From: Heliopora coerulea | Lineage: Eukaryota; Cnidaria; Anthozoa; Scleralcyonacea; Helioporidae | NCBI GenBank assembly: GCA_030142905.1 | Contig: JASJOG010000290.1 | Span: 141,001-205,000 of the forward strand | DNA length: 64,000 bases | Reading direction: 5' to 3' | In this document: one piece after another, positions 32,750 through 45,000 of the stretch | Layout: each line of letters begins with the position of its first letter | Numbering within the stretch: the stretch's first letter is position 1 | Made by a program: the position numbers and the translations under genes | Notes under the pieces: model-generated | What the model was told of the DNA's origin: nothing | The model's input: only the letters and a program-made list of their open reading frames with translations | Databases searched by the model: none

Positions 32750-34732
32750 AGTCGCCTCCGTATTTTCGAACTCATTCAGCCACTGCTCGAAGATATCAAT
32801 CTTGTTATTAATGCACAATCCAAAAGCAAACAACGATTACTTAACATAAATGGAATGCTCAAGATTGATTTGAGCGATAATTAACTAATACCAGAAATGG
32901 CGAACTTTGTCTTAAGTATATTTGTCGGTGTTGTGGTGCATGAGTCTCGAATTGCTTTTAAATATTTTGGTTATAAATAAACCGGGCAGCTATGTTTAGT
33001 TATTTTTTTGGGATCTCCACTTGGTCACGCACCTCGTGAGCAATGGCAACACGAAGAATTTGCGTTCCTCCCATTGTCTTCGGCATTCAGGCCGGACAAT
33101 ACTGGTAAACAACAAACCACAAATGAGATTGAATCATTGAAAGGTCATTTAAGCCTTTTAAGTCTCTAACGATAAAAGTATTGTAAATTCGTTTATTCAC
33201 CTCTTATGGCGACTCAACGCGCGTCATAATAAATTCTTCAGTGAAGGTCCATAAGCAATTTGTCAGTTGAGGATACCTGTATCTTTGGGGACTTAGGAGT
33301 TTCAGGCAGCATATCATGTTAGACATTGCTTCTTGTGGCAAGAATGTGCGGCACACTTAACCCAAGAGATGTTTTAAGCATATTTGAAGCATTGAGAAGT
33401 ATTTATGACATGGATTTGCATACAACAGCATGCAACGCCAACGAATATTTCCGATTCATTAATCGAAATTTTAGCACACTAACGCAAGAAGGATCACAAT
33501 CTAGGCAGTACAAGAGGCTGTGCTCACGCTGTGACAATCAGGAAATAAATTACGGATATTTAGAAGGCAGTTGTTTCCGTGCTATATCCTCCAGTAATAA
33601 CGTGACTTCGATGGACTTTCGACCTTGTTTGCAATCACACTTCACAGGGCTTCGTTCAAGAATGCGTTGTCTATTTACATTATGCTATTCTTAAGAATAT
33701 ACAGTAATCTTTCTTTACTCCAGCAGAAAACATTGTTTACAAGCAGTCAAATGAAATCTTACTGTAAAGCTTCAAAGGGATCGTAAACAAGAAATGAACC
33801 GGATGTTGCATTGTTCTGCGCATTCTTCGGTTACCGCTCCGACCCCGCAATTTTTAGATGAACCGGGCAAACTCGGTTAACCGACTAACCAGCCTGAGTC
33901 GTGCTACGAAAATTTACTCCTGGCCATGGAACATCGTTCGAATGAACTTCGGGCCATCCTGCAGCCAAAATATTCCAATTTGCAGTGGAAGTTCAATTTT
34001 AGTATCTTTTACAGCTACATGGCAATGTCATTATCAAACGAGTCAGCCCGGCTAATATAAAAAGCTTCAAGGTCAGGAAAATCAGGAGCAAGCTGAATTT
34101 GCGATGAATTCAGGGTGTTATTTTCTAGCTTCCTAACTGGTGTTATTTTTCTGACTTCCTCTTTGCGATGAATTCAGGGGGTAATTTTCTGATTTTTCCA
34201 ATGCTTCAGAGCCAGAAAGCAACGTAGTTCCAGTCATTGAACATTAATTAAAAACAAATGCTTGCTTTCTATATGCAATAGCCCGGCTTAAGCCTTTAAC
34301 GCTCAGTGTCCGATAAATCGAACGCCTTGAACAAAAAGAGCAAATGGCAGAACAATAAAACACAAAGAGAGAACAAAGAATAAAATACAAAATAATTCAG
34401 GCATTTAAGGGGCTAAACGTGGAAGTGTATGGACGAGCTGTTAGTTACACACGTTGACATATCTGCAAAATTTACCAACTGAGTCGACAACTAAACGACA
34501 ATATGGCTAGTCTACCGCTAATATGTTTTAATAGAAACGACTTAAAATTTTGTTCGTAAATCATTGCATGAAATGAAAGATCGTAGTGAAATTAAAAGTG
34601 AAATACGTGACTTATTCAGAGCACTCAGACAATAAAGAAAGGGCATGTTATAATAACAGTTTTTGAAATAAAGTTCTGATCTGTTTGTAAAGTGGAATTC
34701 AAAGCCACAATTTTGAACCATTCGTGTATTCA

Positions 34733-35089
34733 GGCACTGTCCACAGGTACGCGTTTTCGTAGGAAAACGCATACGTTTTTATTCGTTTTAGCCTTCCGTC
34801 CACACGTACACGATGAGTGGGTGGAGTCATTTCCACCGAAACTGGAAACTTTTGAAAACGCTTTGTTTTCGTGCGGACCGACGAAAACGGAGACTTTTGA
34901 AAACCACAATCGAGATCAGTGATTTTGATTGGCCAGACATGATTTAATTAACATTCACATCTTTTTCAGTGTTGTCGATGTGGACAGGCGAATACGACCC
35001 AAGAACGCTGGTGTGGACGCTATAGTTTTGACGTGTTTTCAGTTAAATGAAAACGCATAAATTTGAAAACGTAACGTGTGGACGTAGCC
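34733..35089. mobile_element. nonautonomous inverted-repeat element (GGC..TCCACA ends)
   Basis: The left end GGCACTGTCCACAGGTACGC and the right end GTAACGTGTGGACGTAGCC are inverted versions of each other. The interior is rich in GAAAACG/CGTTTTC. It is about 357 bases, noncoding. Confidence 0.5.
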
Positions 35090-36469
35090 TTAGTCTTGGT
35101 AAGGGGCTCACGCAGGGCTTCAACCGGTGGGGCAATCAAGGCAATTTCCCTTCATTGTTTTTTATGTTTATGCAATATAAAGTGGATGCTTAGGGTGTTT
35201 TCGAGATATCGAAATAGTAAACTTTTTCATTCCGTGACTCTCATTTAGAGAGCAAAAAATTCTCACGAGCTTTCTTGGAAACCCTGATTCTGCGCATGCC
35301 AACAATTACGGATGTTTATCCATTGAGATGACAGTGAAAGTTACATAAATTTGCATTTTGCTTTCGCCTTTTTTTTGTTAAGTTCTTCCTTGCTGCATTT
35401 GCAGATCTCATGAAAATATCCTCAGATTCTAAAAGATCTTGTGTTGAGCCAAGTAAGAAGTATTAATGGATCTATTAACATGTAACAGAACATAGTAAAA
35501 AGACTATGACTTGTTTTAAGCGACCAACAGTGACGTTTAGAATTTATAAGCCGTATTGTACCCGCGCAACTCATGAACAGCATATACAGTGGGAAGCTAA
35601 ATGTGAATGTGAAAAGCCACCAAGGAAGGAAAAGTATTTTTAAAAAAAGAAAGTGAATGTTGTCGGAGGTAACATCTTAATTGAGCTTATAATCTTCTTT
35701 CGAATTGTAGTTTCAATTTTATGACTTCTACAATTCATATAAAAATGACAAAAAATCAGTAAACCGTGTACAGTCTGATGCAAACAGCAATTGAGAAAGA
35801 TATGAAAGTCCATGAAACAGGTTCGGTATGTCGATATACAGTGGTGCGTTTTAGAAGCTGTCGAGTAAGATGCTAACATGGACCAGCCAATATAAGCAAT
35901 AGCTAATTCGTTATGCTGGTTGCAAGGAGAGTAACCCATTGGGATCCTACAAAAGCTAGCAAAGCGCTGACTTACACTATTCGGACTAAAGTTCCTGCAA
36001 TACCCCACGTTCATTCCAGTAATCATGAAGGTGATGAACTCAAAAATACATGTGCCGCTTCGAATTCTGGTAATGCTCAGGAGACGAAGGTAATTAAATA
36101 CGAACATATTGTTACTCAGATACAGGCCAACAGTCAGTCTGACAGATTGGATAATAAGTTATCTAGTGCCGTCATAACGTACAGATAACGATTAATCCAT
36201 TAATTGAACGGCACGTTTGTAAACTTTTAAAGCGACAAATTTATAATGAAAACCTCACCTCGTAAGACCTCTCCTCGGCTATGGCCACGGTTGTTAATTA
36301 TTGCAGTTGTTTACTTGAGACAAAGTCAACGGTCACTTTTCACGTAGGTTTGCTTCTTCAGAGTGACGAAAGTTAACTGGGCAGTCATTGCATGCCACTA
36401 TGCTTCCTGACATCGGTGATAATTGCCAAAAATTCACAGACTTAAGAAGGCAAAAGTTGTGGGAACCAC

Positions 36470-36660
36470 TCAGTATTTTAATAAAATACAAAGCAATGGT
36501 AACTCCAGACGTTAACATTTTTATTGATTCTACGTTTTGACTAACTTACAGTCATCATCATCCCTGATGATGATGATGACTGTAAGTTAGTCGAAACCTT
36601 GAATCAATAAAAATGTTGATAAAATTTGGAGTTACCACTGTTTTGTATTTTATTAAAAAT
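36470..36660. mobile_element. palindromic MITE
   Basis: GTATTTTAATAAAATACAAA, then AATGGTAACTCCAG near 36472 is mirrored near 36615-36658. The centre is a perfect hairpin (GACTAACTTACAGTCATCAT facing ATGATGACTGTAAGTTAGTC) around 36539-36592. Confidence 0.7.
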
Positions 36661-37902
36661 ACATCTTATACAAAAGATGCGCTATGTGAACGTTATTGTT
36701 CTGTGTTTAGTTTAATTCATGTTAGTAGACAGAAAAATAATTTGTTTGCTCTGCTAGTCAAGCTTTCATTTTGTGCAAGAGTCTACTGGAATAAATATAA
36801 ATGAAGACGTTTTCAAATAAATTAAACCAATTTTAAAACCTGTCTTCTCATGAACGGCCTTGGTAAATAACAAATTGATTTGAATGATTTAACTCTTTGT
36901 ATGCAAATAACCGTTTGATTTTTTTTTTCAGAAGAACATAAACTTCTTTAATTTCAAAACTTCCCAGATACTAAATGTAGGATTGTTGCACCCACTCATC
37001 CAATTCAGATTACTTTAGTGCTCAGTATTACATGGTAAACAAAAACAGAACGTTAACGTAACTTCAACGGTAAATCTTCATACCTTGAAGAGTTCGTAAG
37101 TGACAGCGAAACTAATTCGACTCAATCTTCACGATGGCCAATAGTCAACTAAGAAACTCAGGTAAACTTTCATCGCACATACACAAAATTTAAACGTTTT
37201 CCATGTCTAATATTTTAAAACTACAAACTTTGCTGAAAGTTATCAGTGTGCCATTACAAAATAAAGTAAGATACTGGCATAGGCTTTTAGAAATCAAAGA
37301 CGATTACAAATGCTGCTCTATGTTATTTCTACAGATGAATCCACTCATTTGCCATCCTTTAAATTTTTTATTAAGCACTGATCAAGTATGCTCATTTTCG
37401 TCCATACAAATACCCTACAATCAGGAAAAGTCAGATCATTTATCTCAAGAAAGGCAGAAAATTTTCCATGGCAAATATAAAGTCGTGAAGGCCAGTCAAT
37501 GTATTTTAATTTACATTCAAATAACAAGAGTAAGATTTTTATTGATACAAAGAATACATTTCTTTCCATAAATAAAACAAGTTCTGTAATGGTCGGTTAT
37601 AAAGCTAGTCTCAAAAGAACAGGAGGGAAAAAAATTTGATAACGATGCGAACGTTTGAGCGATTTAAATTAGCCGTGGCTTGTTTTAGTATAGCGAGCAA
37701 GTTCACCGTTGTGCCATACATATGACAGTTCCAGGGCTATTTTAGCCCAGGCCAGGACACTCGAGCGTAGGTCACAGCTGTGATTTAAGGGATTAAAGTC
37801 CCTTGCAGGAGACTGAAACCCACTCACTCTACGTCCTCGCCTATCCCGAGCTTTGACATTCTTTCCACAAATCCCTTGCGTTTATTTTCTCGTCCTTACT
37901 TA

Positions 37903-38036
37903 AGGCTGGTTTCCAGGAAAGGAACGGACAGGAAAGTTTTCTTTGTCTTAAAGTCATTAGTTCCGCCCGAGAGTTCACAAGACAATAGAAACTTTCCTGT
38001 CCGTTGTAAATCTTCTTTAGTAGAAACCTGCCTTTT
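37903..38036. repeat. inverted repeat upstream of the exonuclease gene
   Basis: GGCTGGTTTCCAGGAAAGGA, then ACGGACAGGAAAGTTT is mirrored by AAACTTTCCTGTCCGTTGTA, then AGTAGAAACCTGCC. It is a short nonautonomous element or foldback, 220 bases before the exonuclease start codon. Confidence 0.55.
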
Positions 38037-38258
38037 ACGTATATTTGACTGCCGTGCAAGTCGACCTTGAGCCAGCTCAATCTCTTGGGACGAATTGTCT
38101 TTTAGCAATAAAAACACTTCCGTCCTTTGACTGGTATGCTAATGAAATATGGATAGTTTGTAAGGCAGACCACGGGGTTCCAACGTATAACGTTACACTT
38201 TCCCATGCTGCGCTGCATAAACTTTCGCTGTATAATTGTATAGACAGAGGAGGATATC

Positions 38259-39861
38259 ATGCTTCTCTCTGGGACTTATGGTCATAAACATGGATGTATG
38301 TCGGACAAGCAACCTCTTAGGTTTACTGACAAGGAAACGACGGGAGAAAGAAGTTGTAAAAGCAAACCCTCAGGAAACGAACATGGTAACCATCGTCAAA
38401 GTTCTTCGGAAAGGAGAAACAAAGATTATATTGTGACAGAAATTCCTCCTCCTACTACACTACCAGACATCAGAAAAGTTTCCTCAAAAGAATTCAACAA
38501 GGTAGTGATTGACTTGGAGACTTCATCACGAGGTAGATCTACATTAATTTCTTGCATAATCAAAGAGTGTGGTTCTCATCTTCTCAAAGCAAATAGACCC
38601 GATTCATGAATGGCAACTTATTCGATATTCTTTTGTATGCTTGTAAATGATCCCATAGCCGCGTTTGAAAGAAAGAATAGCTGGTTCCCCTTATCACATC
38701 AGCTGAATACCACCAGCAGAATACTTTGCGGCTTTTTGATTTTCATGCAAACATTGAATTCCCCAAGCAAATGGAAATACAATTGCTCCGATTAACATTA
38801 AAAACAAGACTTCTAAAGGCATTCTGGTAGATTTATTCAGTACAAGTATGCTGGGGAACCGGCCATTCTTTTAAATGTGTTGCACAGCCAGGAGGCCAGA
38901 TTTAGAGGGGGTGCTGATGAATATATTATAATATACTGTATAAGACTATGTGGGTTACGCACTCAATCCACGGTCCACGGTTGTTCAGTGTCGTTGACTT
39001 TACAACCAATTCCGAAAACGAACGTTACTAAATAATGCATTTCATTTTATACCAGGAGATGATGCAGAAATTTGTCAAATTGCTGCTACAGATGGGTTTG
39101 ATGTTTTCAACGTCTACGTAGTTCCAAAACGTGGTATTTCTCGAGAAGCTTCGGCAGTGAACAAACTCAGTGTCAAACGAGGAGTCTTATTTCATTGTGG
39201 ACATCCTGTAACCGCTTTCAGTCAAAACGAAGCTGTCACAATGCTTTTAAAATGGCTGAAGCTTAAAACACCCTGTGTACTCATTGCACACAATGCAAAA
39301 CCTTTCGACGCGAAGCATCTCGTTAAGGCAATTGCCTCATGTCATGAAATGAAAGAGTTCGATCAAAAGGTCCTTGGGTTTTCAGATACGTTAACAGCAT
39401 TCAGAGAGCGCTTTCCCGAAAGGAGATCCTTTAGTCAGACGAATTTGGCAAAAGATCTTCTTCGAACAACTTATAATGCACACAACGCTGTGGATGACGT
39501 AAAAATATTGCAAAAATTGGTCTCGAAGTTCATCAGCGATGAGCTGTTGCTTAAACATAGTTTTACGATTTCCTGGTTCCGCGAGTATACCGGTTTCTTA
39601 AAGCAAAAAAAGGAAAACCTCAAAACCTTTTCACCTTTCATTCAATCTGGCGTTGTTTCTAGAGGAATAGCTGATAAAATGGCGGCATCTGGATTAAATC
39701 TTTATCACTTGCACTTTGCTTTTGAAAATGGGGGAACAGACGGCCTTTACAATGTGCTGACAGAAAACGTTGAGGACAAACCTCGGGTTACTAACAATAA
39801 CAAAATTCTGACACAAATCTGTAAATTTTTCCAAGAACAAATGCGGCAATTTCAAGAATAG
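38259..39861 (+). CDS. DEDDh 3'-5' exonuclease, PML-like type (two exons)
   Basis: Exons 38259-38532 and 39056-39861 join in phase 1 (donor GTAGAT, acceptor ACCAG) to give 359 residues. The join restores the Exo I motif DLETSSRGDDAEICQIAA, with catalytic Asp85 and Glu87. Exo II is LIAHNAKPFDAKHL with Asp176. Exo III is YNAHNAVDDVKILQKLV with His234 and Asp239, so all DEDDh acids plus the His are present. The stretch around residues 124-160 (AVNKLSVKRGVLFHCGHPV, then FSQNEAVTMLLKWL) and a C-terminal SGLNLYHLHFAF/GGTDGLYNVL block match the exonuclease-like domain of PML-like proteins. No RING or B-box is seen, so it is a stand-alone form. The N-terminal 75 residues are polar and basic. M1 and M14 (38298) are both possible starts. 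AATAAA occurs at 39871-39876 and 40017-40022. Substrate is unknown. Confidence 0.82.
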
Positions 39862-40016
39862 ATCAATGGAAATAAACACTAAAAGGCTTGTATTAAAGTA
39901 CATAAAAACTAAAGTCCTACTCATGTTTCTATGCTACTTAATTCCTTGCTAACTGATTTATGTGCAGAGTTTGCCTTTTTTGAACTTCAAGATTGAATGG
40001 TGAGGTTCCGTCACTG

Positions 40017-40022
40017 AATAAA
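40017..40022 (+). terminator. polyadenylation signal AATAAA of the exonuclease gene
   Basis: AATAAA lies 156 bases after the stop codon. Another at 39871-39876 is only 10 bases after the stop and less likely to be the main one. Confidence 0.4.
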
Positions 40023-42055
40023 TCAATGTAATTACTAATTTACTACGTGAGCTAGAACTTACATTTAATAAATAAAAACTATTTGAACATCTTTGTACTG
40101 TTACAGAAATATGAATAACGTATTTACGTTATCATTTAAAGTGCTCTACCAATCGAAAAAAAATCGAAATTCCCCGAGTCCTTTCTATAGGAGATAACAT
40201 TCAGCAAAGTAGAAACGTACTTCAGTCCTCTTTATCATTTGGCGTCGGGTTGATATAAGCATCTGAAGTTTTTATTGAATGACATCACTGGTTTTACGGA
40301 CAAGATCTGTGAAATATTTAATCTTTGACATGAGCGGAAATATTGTTCGGGCGTTATTAGTCGTGCAATTTGGTACCTCGCGTTTGTCAGTCTGACGTCT
40401 GCGTTAAACCTATGAGAACATCGAGGACGAACTTGAGCGAATCATAAGCACTAATCTTGCTACGTTGTCTGAGCTGGGACTATTGCATACACCTGGATGA
40501 CAATCGCGAGACAAAAAATCGCATGTGTAACAGCGCCATTAGGAAGACAATGAAACTTGGCAACAACATGCAGTACCTGAGTTCTTGACTAGCTGCTCTT
40601 ATTCATGCCAACATACGAAATCCCAAACTCCTGCAAGTTGGACAATGTACTGTTGTTTGTCGCATTAGTAATCCTGTGACAATCTCATAGTCCACTAAAA
40701 TTCAGAAACAGGCCCTCGGGTAATTATATTTTATGAGAAAAGCCAGAAAGATAGGTTACTGGAGCCGCTCTAATGCAGGGGGCAAATGGAAGAAATGCGT
40801 TGCGGCTAAATCAGCTGGCTTAGACGACGAAAATTGTTAGCAGAATACAATGGATTAGAATACAAGATTGAGAACAGTCTCTATTTTATTTAATATTTCG
40901 TTGCACCCTCAGAGTAACTATGTTAAAAGTAATAAAACATAATATGTAATACATTAAAAAATTGACATCGTAAGTCTTTGGAAGTTAAATTTAATAAAAA
41001 ACGTATCCCGTATTTCTACTGAGTTTACAGGCATTGGGTAAGTTGAAATAACTTGGAAAAAGTGTATTGAAAACGAGGCGAATGGTGAGTCGTTGGCAAC
41101 CAGAACACAATTTCCTATTATTTTTGTAAAATGAGGTCCAAAATCGAAAAACAAAAATTCGTTTCTTCAGGTTTTTATTTGCCTAACATTTTCGACATAT
41201 ATTGTACATGACGCTGGTAGACAAGTATAAATCGAAGCATACTCCGAGTAGTGAAAACTTGGAACTCAAGATTTGAGAAAAACAATGCGAGACTAGGTAA
41301 TTCAGTGATATTTCCAATTTATTTCGAACTCATCTTTTCAAAATTCATCAATTCTAGTCTGAAGATGAATTTGAAATAAATTCGAAATATCACTTAATTA
41401 CGTAGTCTCGTCTTGTTTTTCTCACATCTTGAGTTCCAAGTTGTCACTATTCGGAGTATGCTTCGTTTTATACTTACTGGTAGGCAACATTAAACAACTT
41501 CCTAATCAGTGAATTTCCTCATTCTTGATTTTTTTTAAAAAAAAATCATAAAATATGCTTTTTTTTGTTTAAAACATGAGTACGAAGTACAAAAAGTAAA
41601 ATAAAATTCAAGCTGTAATGTACTTTCCTGAAAAACAGTGTTTCATAGAAAGAATAGTTTTTCGTCCAATACGTGGCATGGTTTCATTTCCCTTCAAAAC
41701 ATAAACAAACTTTTGTTTGAAAACCAAATTTGTACTTTCCCGTTTTTGAAAATAATATATAGAACCTACTGAATATCTGGCCGCTACTTTCTTGTACTGT
41801 TACTATCTACTAGTTATTTTACAAAGTAAATAACTTACAGTTACAAAAATTAGTAAATTTCTCATATTTATAAAAAGCACCAGAGGAAAGACGAAAAAAA
41901 AATTGTCTGTAAGCCTAGTATGTCCATCGCCAATTCTTCTCCCCAGCTACCCATCGTATTTCCATAGTTATAGATAAAAGCCAAAAGTTTACAATTTCAG
42001 TGGAACCCAGTACAAAAATTTGCAGTTCTAGCCCCTTATAGCGATCCTGGATGGT
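40023..42055. other. intergenic region between exonuclease and ethanolamine kinase 3' ends
   Basis: The two genes converge here. The only structure recognised is the palindromic element at 41215-41490. No coding frame is supported. Confidence 0.5.
41215..41490. mobile_element. palindromic MITE
   Basis: GTATAAATCGAAGCATACTC, then CGAGTAGTG, AACTTGGAACTCAAGAT and GAGACTA are mirrored by TAGTCTCG, ATCTTGAGTTCCAAGTTG, CACTATTCGGAGTATGCTTC and TTATACTTAC. The arms are about 110 bases. A second inner palindrome (AAGATGAATTTGAAATAAAT type) forms the centre. Confidence 0.72.
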
Positions 42056-45000
42056 TTACAGAGTGAGAAATTCGTCTTTCTTGCGCAGATATTCATACAA
42101 CCTTTGCTTGCTATACCTACAGCAATAAAATAAATTGACCTCTATGTAACACGCACACATTCAAGGTACAGAGTGTTTAGGTGGCATGGTTAAGCTCCCT
42201 GAAGTAGCACTCAGCTGTAAATGATTGAAATAAAGTCAAATACAATCAAACGTGTGATTAGCGTTCATTTAATGACCAGGCTCAGTGCATTAACCAGACA
42301 GTTAACGAAGTCTCAAACTGAATCCCAAAAAGTTTTTATAAATACGACCTCTACTTAGCGGATACCTCTATGAAGCGGACGCGAACATCTAAATTGATAA
42401 GGAAAGATAGGAAATTCCCTTAACAAGCCAACGTTTTCTGGATCTCTCTTCATACTCAACACTTTACGAAACCATACCACCCAAAGTCAGATTAAAGGTA
42501 TAAAGAGACAAATAGCCGGTCTTTCTAGCTTTTCCGTTTTGTAGGTACTTATATTGATGTACTGAAATAATGGTTTCTTTTACTACTTATATTGTAGTAC
42601 TTCTCCAGTACTGTTGCAGCAAACTTTGTTTGGGATCGTGTCCAATATCCAAAAGATTTGGGATCGTAAACCTTGTAACCGGTTGAACGGACAGGAAATA
42701 AAATTGCCGAGTGTGTCTGATTGACACAGGTTTAACTGTACATGATGAAAACTGATAACCTATTAACCGAATGTGAAATGGCGGGGTAGGTTTACTGGCT
42801 TGTTTTTATCTGTTATGACGTCGAGTTTGTTTTTTATTTGTTCGTATAGTTTTCTACTTAAAATCATCGCAGAAACATTCAAACTAAGTCTTAAACAGTT
42901 CGTTGTCGTCAATCCTCTGTTTAAACGTACGAACCGGATAAGGAGCTCAGACATGTAATGATCACATACAAACATAGAACAGTATATTATGATAAGAAAT
43001 GAACATAGCCACAAAGCAAAACGGGTGAAACAGCTGAGATGTCGGTCCTCACAGTAATCCAAAGATTTTCAATGCCAAGTGCAAATTTTTTTGTCATTTA
43101 AAAGCAAAAATTTAAGGTGACTGGCAAGTCGATTATTTTGATCGAGAAATTTGTATGACCACTATACAATAAGTGAACGAAAAACATCTAAATTTATCGC
43201 TTCATCGTTTCAGACAAAAAAGCGGTTAAACTCTTTCCCAAGAGGGTAAGTCGTTGATTATTTTACTCTGGTCAAGTCTTACTCAAGTCTTTCTGACTTG
43301 ACTTCAGGTCTGCTGCACAGCTTTCAGCTCTTAGAAATTTGAACGTAACTTCGGGTTTGCTTTTGCATGAACCTGACATTTAAAAATACTTGTACTTACT
43401 CCATGAAGTCGAAATCAATTGATGAAAAATTAGCTTGTAGTAGCGACCACACACCCCAAAACAAATTCGACACCTGTAAGAAAAATTAATGCTAATAAGA
43501 AATGTCAAAAATAAAACATTAATAGAAGTAACACAAATGTAGAGAAAACACATTCGACTCTGAAGACTGGAACGATACATGCAAACTGAATTTTGAAGGC
43601 AACATGGAGGCTGACATTTAGGTCAAAATTGCAGGTCACCCCATTCCCCTATGCGATAGAACACGCAACCTACTGCAAAAAAACTTAACCCAAATTTCGG
43701 ATGTTTCGACAGTTTTCTTTTTTATCTTAGTAGAGGAAAATGTCCTTAGGACAGCATATTTTTCAGAATTAACCGTCGATGAAAAATAAAGGTTCAATAC
43801 AACTTTTTCACGCACGTGTTTTTGACCCAAGTTGATAATTTTAGAAGGACGAAAATCTCGAGTGTCTAGATATTTTCTAAGACCCAACCAGGACCTGTTG
43901 TGATGGCATAACGTTCTGTCGAATATACCCTTCAATTAATCGGCATTACCACCATTGTATATACTGAACTCGTGGCCATGCTCTCGGCAACGGCCTCTGT
44001 AGCTCAGTTGGCAGAGCATCGCACTAGATTCGTGAGGTCGCGGGCTTGATTCCCAACCGGATGGCCCAATGTTGCATTTTTCGCAACAGGTCCCAGTTGG
44101 GTCTTTGAAAATATCTAGACTCTCGAGATTTTCATCTTTCTAAAATTATCAACTAAACAGTTAGCGGTAGAGTGTAAATGCCATGTTCTATTTTTGACCT
44201 AGACGGCTGCCCCAATTTCGGCTTCATTCAGTCGTGAGGCCTGGCACTACGAGGTATCGTTCCAGTCTTTTTAGAGTTCCACGAGATAATATAGTTGGAA
44301 CTAAATGAAGAAGTGAAGTGACAAGTTGCCTGGCCTTGTCACTTCACTTCTTCATTTAGTTCCAACTATGGTAAGCTGCTGTTCACATGTATATGCCAGC
44401 ATATACATGTGAACAGCAGCTACAGTGTATTCACCGCAAACTACCGTACCAGATCCATTCTCTGTTGCATACAATATAACGTTTCCACTCAATCTCCTGA
44501 TAGTTAAGTGTCAAAGGCCATTGCAGTCATGTTGGCGTACCCAACAAAACAGTGAGACACAAATGAAAAATCCGTTAAGCTACAACAACACGGCGACTGT
44601 AATGTCAAGTAAGAGTGATTACACTGTGCTCTCTCTCCAAATCAAAAAGAGAAGGTATCCCATAGTCCTACCATCGACTGCAGTGAGGCGTCTCTGGTGT
44701 AGCCAAGGAGCAACAGGGAAGGCGATTGCCCTCCCAATGGTCCCAAAACCGTTCTGCTATAACGGCCAAATTTGGTGAGAAATTTTTTGAAATGGAACGT
44801 TCATGGAGTATGCTGCAGGATCACCCAGACATAAAAATTGTGAGGGTTTGTCTCTCCCCCTAAAGACGAGACCCGTCTACACCACTGGCGTCATAGAAAA
44901 AGGAAAACCTGTGTTCGCTTCATTGTCGGTGTGACGTCCAAGACTGATTACTTATTAACCAAGTGTAAGGTCAGTACGGGAAAATGTTTGCCTGAGGTTT

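Larger units (their letters stand above)
32750..38258. other. intergenic region between the divergent LRP4-like and exonuclease genes
   Basis: 5.5 kb with no supported gene. Plus-strand frames at 33326-33694 (122 codons from a TTG) and 35913-36188 (91 codons) are not simple repeats but match no family I know. Either might be an unrecognised exon. Recognisable repeats are the inverted-repeat elements at 34733-35089, 36470-36660 and 37903-38036. Confidence 0.45.

Noticed and set aside
35640..36107. 155-codon minus-strand frame
   Set aside because: No recognisable domain, odd composition and a better-looking frame on the other strand; not supportable as a gene.
36565..36600. Second hammerhead ribozyme (CTGATGA followed by GTCGAAAC)
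   Set aside because: The match comes from a palindromic MITE centre; spacing and stems do not fit a hammerhead.
44425..44778. 117-codon plus-strand frame in the ethanolamine kinase region
   Set aside because: It begins in a hairpin, matches no family and lies antisense inside a kinase intron.
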